Origin: Actinomyces slackii
Lineage (GTDB): Bacteria > Actinomycetota > Actinomycetes > Actinomycetales > Actinomycetaceae
DNA length: 64,000 nucleotides
Direction of reading: 5' to 3'
Assembly (NCBI RefSeq): GCF_900637295.1
Contig: NZ_LR134363.1
Location: forward strand, 2,108,001 to 2,172,000
Shown here: positions 19,446 to 29,011 of the stretch, piece by piece
Position numbering within the stretch: the first letter of the stretch is position 1
Layout of the letters: each line of letters begins with the position of its first letter
Translations under genes and position numbers: made by a program
The notes under the pieces: model-generated
What the model saw: the letters and a program-made list of their open reading frames with translations, nothing else
The model's database searches: none
Told to the model about the DNA's origin: nothing

Positions 19446-21112
19446 GCGCGGCGGTGAGCACTGCCGCCTTGCCGCTGCGCCACCGCGCTGCCCCCACCAC
19501 GCCCGCCTCGGCGCCGCGGGTCGCCCGCGCCGGGAGCAAGGACGTGGGGCGCAGGATCGTGTTCTGGTCCTGCCTGCTGGTCTACGGGCTCCTGGGCGTG
19601 TGGCTCATCGTCAACGACTACATCTTCCCCGACTCCATGAGCCGGGTGGCCAACGCCTACTACGTCCTGTTCAGTCGCGACCCGCGCCTGGCGGCCATCG
19701 GATTCGTCTGGAACCCGCTGCCCTCCCTGGCGGTCCTGCCGCTGCTGGTCGTGGCGCCGGTGTTCAAGTTCATGGCCTCCGGCGTGCTGGCAGGAGTCAT
19801 CGTCTCGGTGCTGTGCGGAGCGGCCACGGTCTCCCAGACCTACCGCCTGCTGGCCATGCTCGGATCAGGCCGGTTGGCTCAGGGCGTCCTGACCGCCGCG
19901 ATGGCCCTCCACCCGCTGATCGTTCTGGCTGCCGCCACCGGTGCCAGCGAGGCCATGCTGCTGGTGACCTGCCTGTTCGTCACCATCCACCTCATGCTCT
20001 GGCTCCTGGAGGACGATCCCTGGCACCTGGTGCTGGTGGGGGTGGGCTGCGGCACGGCCTACTTCGTGCGCTATGAGGCCCTGGCCATGGGTCCCACAGT
20101 CGGGGCGCTGGTCCTGGCGGTCTCCCTGGCCCGCTCCCGTGACCGGCGGGCCCCGCGGGCCGCGGCGATGACCGACACGCTCCTGGCCGTCGCCCCACTG
20201 GCCACGGCCTTCATCGTCTGGGCGCTCATGAGCCGGCTCATCGTGGGATCCTGGCTGGAGACCTTCACCTCCGAGTACGGCAACACCGCGCAGGTGGGCT
20301 CCTATCGCACCGGCATCGCGGCGGCCACGGGCAGCACGGCGGTCGAGCGCATGGCGCATGTCGTGGAGCAGCTCGCCAACACCGCGCCCCTCCTGCTGCC
20401 CGTGGTGGGCCTGGCCGCGTGGGTGGCCGTCATGCGCAACGACCCGAGGATCGCCGCACCGCTGGCGACCTTCGGCGCCATCCTCGGCTTCCAGTGGCTG
20501 ACCTTCGTGGCCGGCAGCTCCTTCGGGTGGATGCGATTCCAGATCGCGGCGATCCCACTGGTGGTCCTGGCATCGGGCTACCTCGCCGGCTCGCTGAGCC
20601 GCGCCGAGCGCACCGGCGGCCTGGTCCCGCCTGCCGGTGCGGGCCGCCGAGCGGCGTCGGTGGCGGTGGTGGCGGCCCTCGTGCTGTCCCTGCCGGTGGC
20701 CTGGCGGGCCCTGGCCAATCCGGAGCTGGCGCGCGAGGAGCACCAGGCCGCCCTGGCCGTGCGCGAGGGGCGCTATCCGATGCTGCGCCAGGCAGCCGCC
20801 CAGATCGACGGGATGGGCCTGCCCGAGGGCAGCATCATCACCGACGCCGCCTACACCTTCCCGATCATCCTCTACAGCGACAGGCCCAAGCAGTTCATCA
20901 TCACCCCGGACCGCGATTTCGATGAGGTGGTCGATGATCCTCCCGCCCACGGGGTGAGCTACGCGCTGGTGGCCGACGAGACCTTCGCCCCGGCGGACTC
21001 CGTGCGCCGTCGTCACCCCCACCTGTGGGACGGGGGAGGCAATGCCACGCTCGTGGCGGCGTGGAGCAACAACGAGGGCCGCGAATGGCGGCTCTACCAG
21101 TTCAACCCCTGA
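19442..21112 (+). CDS. GT-C-like polytopic glycosyltransferase
   Basis: A 556-residue integral membrane protein with about ten helices. After helix 1 comes IFPDSMSRVANAYYVLFSRDP; an acidic residue in the first periplasmic loop is the signature of GT-C enzymes that use lipid-linked sugars. A C-terminal soluble part (about 430-556) follows the last helix. The start overlaps the GT2 stop (ATGA). Expected role: adding sugars, probably mannose from a polyprenyl donor, to the polymer or a membrane protein. No specific family name is certain. Confidence 0.75.
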   Translation: MSAAVSTAALPLRHRAAPTTPASAPRVARAGSKDVGRRIVFWSCLLVYGLLGVWLIVNDYIFPDSMSRVANAYYVLFSRDPRLAAIGFVWNPLPSLAVLPLLVVAPVFKFMASGVLAGVIVSVLCGAATVSQTYRLLAMLGSGRLAQGVLTAAMALHPLIVLAAATGASEAMLLVTCLFVTIHLMLWLLEDDPWHLVLVGVGCGTAYFVRYEALAMGPTVGALVLAVSLARSRDRRAPRAAAMTDTLLAVAPLATAFIVWALMSRLIVGSWLETFTSEYGNTAQVGSYRTGIAAATGSTAVERMAHVVEQLANTAPLLLPVVGLAAWVAVMRNDPRIAAPLATFGAILGFQWLTFVAGSSFGWMRFQIAAIPLVVLASGYLAGSLSRAERTGGLVPPAGAGRRAASVAVVAALVLSLPVAWRALANPELAREEHQAALAVREGRYPMLRQAAAQIDGMGLPEGSIITDAAYTFPIILYSDRPKQFIITPDRDFDEVVDDPPAHGVSYALVADETFAPADSVRRRHPHLWDGGGNATLVAAWSNNEGREWRLYQFNP

Positions 21113-21258
21113 GCACTCCTTTGAGCACTCCTTGCGGGACCCCCCGCCGGCGGGCGGCGGCGCGCCCCGGCGGGGACCGGCCGTCGACGCGGCGGGCCGT
21201 TGCCGATCACACAGTGCCGAGGTGACCCGCGACTCCGACCCGCGGCGAACCGGGACGT
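21113..21258 (+). other. Intergenic segment between the glycan operon and the terC promoter
   Basis: No gene is seen. The end of the GT-C gene is followed by a direct repeat of TGAGCACTCCTT-like sequence (21111-21133) and a GC-rich stretch with short palindromes (CCCGCCGGCGGG near 21142), which may act as a terminator. Confidence 0.35.
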
Positions 21259-21264
21259 TAGACT
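21259..21264 (+). promoter_or_regulatory. -10 element of the terC riboswitch RNA
   Basis: TAGACT at this position predicts RNA synthesis from about 21271, a few bases before the 5' strand of the riboswitch P1 stem. Confidence 0.6.
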
Positions 21265-21273
21265 CATCAGCGT

Positions 21274-21443
21274 TACCGGCGCAGGGGAGTACTCCCACCA
21301 ACAGCGGCGTCGTCATCGCGGCGGAGGGTCGCGCGCCAAGCGGCGCGCCGGCCCGTCTCCCGGCGTCGAGGGCCAGTGCCGGCGCGATCAGGGCGCCGGC
21401 GCGGCGGGAGGAGACCTTCCGGTACCAGACCCGTACCGGAGGA
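21274..21443 (+). promoter_or_regulatory. Manganese (yybP-ykoY) riboswitch
   Basis: The conserved GGGGAGTA (21284-21291) and GAGACC (21411-21416) of the yybP-ykoY class are both present, with CGTCA near 21310. P1 forms from TACCGG (21274-21279) and CCGGTA (21419-21424). The same 3' strand, CCGGTAC (21419-21425), can instead pair with GTACCGG (21433-21439), whose end overlaps the ribosome binding site GGAGGA (21438-21443). Ligand-stabilised P1 would free that site, so manganese should switch translation of terC on. Confidence 0.88.
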
Positions 21444-21450
21444 GAATCAC

Positions 21451-22455
21451 GTGGATGTCCACGCCCTGGGATGGATCGCCCTCGGAGCGATCATCCTGAT
21501 CATGATCACGATCGACATCGTCGGTCATGTGCGCACCCCGCACGAGCCCACCATGAAGGAGGCCGCCTGGTGGTCAGCGGCCTACATCGCCATGGCTGTC
21601 GTCTTCGGAGGCATCGTCCGGGCCGTGTGGGGCAGCGTCTACAGCCAGGAGTACTTCGCCGGATACATCACCGAGAAGGCGCTGAGCGTGGACAACCTCT
21701 TCGTCTTCGTCATCATGATCTCCTCCTTCCGGGTGCCGCGGAAGTACCAGCAGGAGGTGCTGCTGGCGGGCATCATCATCGCCCTGGTCCTGCGGCTGGT
21801 CTTCATCCTGGCCGGCGCCGCCCTCATCGATAACTTCTCCTGGATCTTCTACATCTTCGGCGCCTGGCTCCTGTGGACTGCCATCGCCCAGGCCCGCGAG
21901 GGCGTGGAGGAGCCCGGCGATCACAGCGAGGAGTACGAGCCCAGCGGCTTCGTCCGCTTCATCTCCCGCGTCGTGCCCATCACCGACGGCTTCGTGGGCG
22001 GCAAGCTCGTGCACCGCCACGCCGGGCGCACCATGATCACCCCCATGATGCTGTGCATCATCGCCATCGGCACCGCCGACGTCATGTTCGCCGTGGACTC
22101 CATCCCCGCCATCTACTCCCTGACCTCCGAGCCCTACCTGGTCTTCGCCGCCAACGCCTTCTCCCTGCTGGGGCTGCGCCAGCTCTACTTCCTCATCGAC
22201 GGCCTGCTCGACCGCCTGGTCTACCTGCACTACGGGCTGGCCGCGATCCTGGGCTTCATCGGTCTCAAGCTCGTCAACCACGCGCTGCACACCAACGAGG
22301 TGTTCTTCATCAACGGGGGCAAGGAGGTGCACCTCGTTCCCGAGCCCTCCATCGGCGTCTCCCTGGGATTCATCGTGGTCACCATCCTCATCACGGTGAT
22401 CGCCTCCATCGTGAAGTCCCGCGCGGACCGCCGCAGGGCGGAGACCGCCGCCTGA
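21451..22455 (+). CDS. TerC-family membrane protein, probable Mn exporter
   Basis: A 334-residue TerC (YkoY/Alx-like) protein with about nine helices. The family's membrane acidic motifs are EKALSVDNLFVFVI (near 73-86) and TADVMFAVDSIPAI (near 208-221). Members move Mn(2+) out of the cytoplasm or load secreted enzymes. The Mn riboswitch directly upstream supports this over a tellurium role. The GTG at 21451 is chosen because GGAGGA lies 7 bases upstream; the longer frame starts inside the riboswitch. Confidence 0.92.
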   Translation: MDVHALGWIALGAIILIMITIDIVGHVRTPHEPTMKEAAWWSAAYIAMAVVFGGIVRAVWGSVYSQEYFAGYITEKALSVDNLFVFVIMISSFRVPRKYQQEVLLAGIIIALVLRLVFILAGAALIDNFSWIFYIFGAWLLWTAIAQAREGVEEPGDHSEEYEPSGFVRFISRVVPITDGFVGGKLVHRHAGRTMITPMMLCIIAIGTADVMFAVDSIPAIYSLTSEPYLVFAANAFSLLGLRQLYFLIDGLLDRLVYLHYGLAAILGFIGLKLVNHALHTNEVFFINGGKEVHLVPEPSIGVSLGFIVVTILITVIASIVKSRADRRRAETAA

Positions 22456-22497
22456 GCGGTCGTTCAGCAGGCGGATGGCCCGGCCCAGCCGCACCGC

Positions 22498-22503
22498 TAC
22501 TGT
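22498..22503 (+). promoter_or_regulatory. -10 element of the P-type ATPase gene, leaderless
   Basis: TACTGT ends 7 bases before the in-frame GTG at 22511. The ATG at 22475 would lie upstream of the promoter and is rejected as a start. Confidence 0.5.
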
Positions 22504-22510
22504 CAGCACT

Positions 22511-24985
22511 GTGACAGTCAGCAGTGATCAGTCCTCCCGCACGGGCGGAGTCCAGGGCCTGAGCGCGGCCGAGGTCGCCCAGCGCGTCCAGGCCGGTCAG
22601 ACCAATGAGTACCGGGAGCGGACCTCCCGCAGCGCCGCGCAGATCCTGCGCGCCAATGTCCTGACGATCTTCAACGCGATCCTGGGCGCCGCACTGGTGG
22701 TCGTGCTGGTGGTCGGGCATCCGGCGGACGCGCTGTTCGGCTTCGTGCTGCTGCTCAACACCGCCACCGGCACCCTGGCGGAGATCCGCGCCAAGCGCGC
22801 CCTGGACCGCCTCGCCGTCCTGGAGGCCCCCCGGGCCGAGGTGGTGCGCGACGGCGCCGAGCAGGAGGTGAGCCTGGGGCAGGTGGTGCTCGACGACGTC
22901 GTGCGCCTGCGCGCCGGGCAGCAGGTCCCCGCCGACGGCCAGGTCCTGGAGTCCCAGGGCCTGGAGATCGACGAGTCCATCCTCACCGGCGAGTCGCGGC
23001 CCGTGCGCCCCGGCGCGGGGGAGCGGGTCATGTCCGGCACCACCGTCATCGCCGGGACCGGATTGTTCCGCACCACCGCCGTGGGAGCCGACTCCTACGC
23101 CCACCGCCTGGCTCGCGAGGCCCGCCGCTACTCCCTGGCCGTCTCCGAGCTCCAGGCGGGCACCAACCGGGTTCTGCACTGGATCTCCTGGGTGATCGTG
23201 CCGGTGGCCCTGCTGCTCGTGTGGTCCCAGATGCGCGCCCACGGGGGCTTCGAGACCGCCCTGTCCTCGGGGACATGGCGCATGGCGCTGGTCGCCGGCG
23301 TCGCCGGTGTGGTCGGCATGGTTCCCCAGGGCCTGGTGCTGCTCACCAGCGTCAACTTCGCCGCCGCCTCACTGGCCCTGGCCCGCCGCAACGTGCTGGT
23401 CCAGGAGCTCCCGGCCGTGGAGGTCCTGGCCAGGGTCGACACCCTGTGCCTGGACAAGACCGGCACCATCACCACCGGCGCCATCACCCTGGAGGACATC
23501 ACCGCAGCCCAGGGCGGGCCCGCCGACCGGGCCGCCCTCGAGGCCCTGGCGCTGCTCAGTGGCGGCGAGGATCCCAACGCCTCCTCCACGGCGATCGCCC
23601 AGGGCCTGGCGCGCCCGGAGTACCTGGGGCAGGCGCTGCCGGCCGCGCAGAGAACCGGCCCCACCGAGGCGGTGCCCTTCTCCTCGCGCCGCAAATGGTC
23701 GGCGATCCGCAGCCAGGGAACCACCTGGATCCTGGGCGCCCCCGAGATCGTGCTGGCCGCGGCCCAGGACGGTGCCGGCGCCCTGGAGCGGGTCAGGGAG
23801 CATGCCGCCCAGGGCGTGCGCGTGCTCGCCCTGGCCAGATCCTCCCAGCCCTGGGGCCAGGGGCAGGAGGACCCCGACCTGCCCGCAGGACTGGCCCCGG
23901 CGGCGCTGATCACCCTGGCCGAGGAGATCCGCCCCGACGCCGCCCAGACCCTGGACTACTTCCGCGGCCAGGGCGTGGAGGCCAAGGTCATCTCCGGCGA
24001 CAACCCGCAGACCGTGGCCGCTGTGGCCCGCAAGGCCGGCGTGACCGCCCCCGACGGCACAGAGCTGGTCGCCATCGACGCCCGTGAGCTGCCCCCCGGC
24101 GCTCAGCACGGCGAGGACTCGCCCGAGGACCTGGAGCGCCTGGCCCAGGCCGTTGAGGGGGCCCAGGTCCTGGGCCGGGTCACGCCCGAGCAGAAGCGCT
24201 CCCTGGTGCGGGCGCTGCGCTCCAGGGGGCATGTGGTGGCCATGACCGGCGACGGCGTCAACGACGCCCTGGCCCTCAAGGACGCCGACCTGGGCATCGC
24301 CATGGGCAACGGCGCGCCGGCCACCAAGGCCGTGGCCCGCATGGTGCTGATCAACGGGGAGTTCTCCGCCCTGCCCCGCGTGGTGGCCGAGGGCCGGCGC
24401 GTCATGGCCAACACCGAGCGCATCGCCTCGCTGTTCCTGGCCAAGACCGTCTACGCCTCGCTGATCGCCGTCGTGGTGGCGGCCACCGCCATCTCCTACC
24501 CCTTCCTGCCGCGCCAGCTGACCATCGTCTCCACGCTGACCATCGGCCTTCCCGCCTTCATCCTGGCGCTGGCGCCCAGTGCGCGGCGCTACCGGGCCGG
24601 ATTCCTGGGCCGAGTCCTGACCCTGGCAGCGCCCGCGGGAGTGGTGGCGGGATGCGCCGTCCTGATCACCCGCGCCTGGCTCTCCCTGAGCGGCGCGCCC
24701 GCGGGCCAGGTCTCCACCGGAGCGACCCTGGTCCTGGTGGCCTCGGGCCTGTGGCTGCTGACGCTGACCGCGCGCCCGCTGTTCGGCTGGAGGCTCGGGC
24801 TCGTCCTGCTCATGGGCTCCGGGGCCCTGGTCGGGGTGCTGGTGCCCGCCGTGCGGGGCTTCTTCCTCCTGGCCTGGCCCGCCCCCGGGGTGTGGCTGGC
24901 GGTTGCGGTGATGGCAGGCGCCGCCGTGGCGGGAATCGAGGCCGTCTACCTCCTGCGCAGGCGGCTGCTCGGCGTGGGGGAGTAA
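22511..24985 (+). CDS. Cation-translocating P-type ATPase (CtpE-like)
   Basis: An 824-residue P-type ATPase. It has the actuator motif ESILTGESRP, TM4 segment VPQGLVLLTS, phosphorylation site D315 in CLDKTGTIT, and hinge MTGDGVNDALALKDADLGIAMG. Ten helices are expected. There is no heavy-metal N-terminal domain or CPC motif. The VP(E/Q)GL TM4 and the segment VLVQELPAVEVLARVD resemble mycobacterial CtpE, which takes up calcium; ion choice here is inference. The start is chosen from the leaderless -10. It follows terC by 55 bases but has its own promoter, so it need not share the Mn control. Confidence 0.88.
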   Translation: MTVSSDQSSRTGGVQGLSAAEVAQRVQAGQTNEYRERTSRSAAQILRANVLTIFNAILGAALVVVLVVGHPADALFGFVLLLNTATGTLAEIRAKRALDRLAVLEAPRAEVVRDGAEQEVSLGQVVLDDVVRLRAGQQVPADGQVLESQGLEIDESILTGESRPVRPGAGERVMSGTTVIAGTGLFRTTAVGADSYAHRLAREARRYSLAVSELQAGTNRVLHWISWVIVPVALLLVWSQMRAHGGFETALSSGTWRMALVAGVAGVVGMVPQGLVLLTSVNFAAASLALARRNVLVQELPAVEVLARVDTLCLDKTGTITTGAITLEDITAAQGGPADRAALEALALLSGGEDPNASSTAIAQGLARPEYLGQALPAAQRTGPTEAVPFSSRRKWSAIRSQGTTWILGAPEIVLAAAQDGAGALERVREHAAQGVRVLALARSSQPWGQGQEDPDLPAGLAPAALITLAEEIRPDAAQTLDYFRGQGVEAKVISGDNPQTVAAVARKAGVTAPDGTELVAIDARELPPGAQHGEDSPEDLERLAQAVEGAQVLGRVTPEQKRSLVRALRSRGHVVAMTGDGVNDALALKDADLGIAMGNGAPATKAVARMVLINGEFSALPRVVAEGRRVMANTERIASLFLAKTVYASLIAVVVAATAISYPFLPRQLTIVSTLTIGLPAFILALAPSARRYRAGFLGRVLTLAAPAGVVAGCAVLITRAWLSLSGAPAGQVSTGATLVLVASGLWLLTLTARPLFGWRLGLVLLMGSGALVGVLVPAVRGFFLLAWPAPGVWLAVAVMAGAAVAGIEAVYLLRRRLLGVGE

Positions 24986-24994
24986 GAGATGGGC

Positions 24995-25633
24995 TCAGGC
25001 GATGGCCACCAGGCGCAGCCATGAGCGACGGGGATGGTGGTCCCAGTCGACCTGGCTGAAGCCCACCTGACGAGCCATGCCTGCCAGGTGGTCGCCGTCG
25101 GGGATCGTCATCTCCAGCCTGTCGGCCCAATGGCCGGCATCGCTGCGGGTTGCGTACTCATTGGCGATGAGCAGGCGTCCGCCGGGAGGCAGGACCCTGC
25201 GGATCTCCGCCATCCCGGCGGCGATGTCCGGCCAGAAGTAGGTGGTCTCGAAGGCGGTGACCGCGTCGAAGAACCCGTCGCGGAAGGGAAGATCCTCCAC
25301 AGAGGCCTCAACAACTCTCAGGCGGCCACTGGCTGCGGCGGCGCGGTTGGCCCTCAACGCGGTGTCCACGGCTGCGGGGGAGTGATCGACCCCAGCCACC
25401 TCCCTTCTGGTCTCACGCAGGATCCGCTTGATCGCCGCGCCCCCGCCACAGCCCACATCAAGGACACGATCGGAGGGACGAAGCACCAGGCGCTTGAGTC
25501 CCCACGCGTGCAAGGGCTGGTGGCCCTGGTTCATGGCGGTGAGGAGCAGCCGGCCGATGAGACTGGAGGAGGGCCTGGAGAACTGCGAGTGCGCGGGGGC
25601 CTTGGGCAAAGCGGGCGACATGGCGGGTTCCAT
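24995..25633 (-). CDS. Class I SAM-dependent methyltransferase
   Basis: A 212-residue protein with SAM-binding motif [15 protein letters not shown] (near 57-70), motif II region [11 protein letters not shown] and post-motif [23 protein letters not shown], as in UbiE/Methyltransf_11 enzymes. The substrate is unknown. The ATG at 25633 is preceded by AAGCCT and 6 bases (25640-25645 on this strand), a leaderless-type arrangement; another ATG 12 bases in and a TTG at 25669 are alternatives. It ends 9 bases from the convergent P-type ATPase gene. Confidence 0.85.
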   Translation of the reverse strand: MEPAMSPALPKAPAHSQFSRPSSSLIGRLLLTAMNQGHQPLHAWGLKRLVLRPSDRVLDVGCGGGAAIKRILRETRREVAGVDHSPAAVDTALRANRAAAASGRLRVVEASVEDLPFRDGFFDAVTAFETTYFWPDIAAGMAEIRRVLPPGGRLLIANEYATRSDAGHWADRLEMTIPDGDHLAGMARQVGFSQVDWDHHPRRSWLRLVAIA

Positions 25634-25731
25634 GCCACCAGGCTTCCATCGCGCGAATAGGCCGAGCAAGGACTGTCAGCAAAATATGGTCGATAGGCAG
25701 CATCCGGTTGGACGATGCCCGGGGCGGTGGC

Positions 25732-26016
25732 TCAGGCCAGGACGCCGATGACGGGATTCCACTGACGAGGGGTGCGCGTGGCGATGAAGCCCGCCTGCTG
25801 GAAGGGGTCATCCTCCAGCAGCGCCAGGGCATCGGCCTCGTCCTCGGCGCGCACCACGATGAGCGCGTCATGCGTGCCCACATAGGGGCCGGCGGCCAGC
25901 AGCCGGCCCTCGTTTGCCAGGGACTGGTTGAAGGCCCGATGCGCGGGTCGCAGCTCGGCCATCTCCTCATCACGGTCGGTGACGTAGGCGTACTCAACGG
26001 CGTAGATCGTGCTCAT
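25732..26016 (-). CDS. YCII-domain protein
   Basis: A 94-residue single-domain protein of the YCII/YciI superfamily (dimeric alpha-beta barrel). The central part [26 protein letters not shown] contains the expected histidine and the family's GP turn, followed by [23 protein letters not shown]. The enzymatic role of most members is unknown. A TAGCCT hexamer 6 bases before the ATG marks it as leaderless. It is divergent from uvrA. Confidence 0.88.
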   Translation of the reverse strand: MSTIYAVEYAYVTDRDEEMAELRPAHRAFNQSLANEGRLLAAGPYVGTHDALIVVRAEDEADALALLEDDPFQQAGFIATRTPRQWNPVIGVLA

Positions 26017-26022
26017 GGCACC

Positions 26023-26028
26023 AGGCTA
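26023..26028 (-). promoter_or_regulatory. -10 element of the YCII gene, leaderless
   Basis: On the minus strand TAGCCT is followed by 6 bases and the ATG at 26016. Confidence 0.55.
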
Positions 26029-26089
26029 GAGGCGGGCACGCCCTGCGGAGGGGATTTCGGGCGCCGGGCGGGCGGGCCTGTGAGACGTG

Positions 26090-26105
26090 TCGAACACGTG
26101 TGCGA
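26090..26105. promoter_or_regulatory. LexA (SOS) box of uvrA
   Basis: TCGAACACGTGTGCGA matches the actinobacterial LexA operator TCGAACnnnnGTTCGA with one mismatch in the right half. It ends 14 bases before the uvrA -10, so bound LexA would cover the -35 region. It could also affect the divergent YCII gene 74 bases away. Confidence 0.75.
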
Positions 26106-26119
26106 AGCGCTATGGCGCA

Positions 26120-26125
26120 TAGACT
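26120..26125 (+). promoter_or_regulatory. -10 element of uvrA
   Basis: TAGACT ends 8 bases before the GTG at 26134, giving a leaderless or nearly leaderless transcript. Confidence 0.6.
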
Positions 26126-26133
26126 CCTTTCCC

Positions 26134-28980
<2,847 letters not shown>

Positions 28981-29011
28981 AGGAGGCCTCGGGCCGCTCA
29001 CCGCTGGGAGG

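Noticed and set aside
25708-26133. Long N-terminal extension of uvrA
   Set aside because: It would read antisense through the YCII gene, the LexA box and the promoter; UvrA proteins start near GTG 26134.
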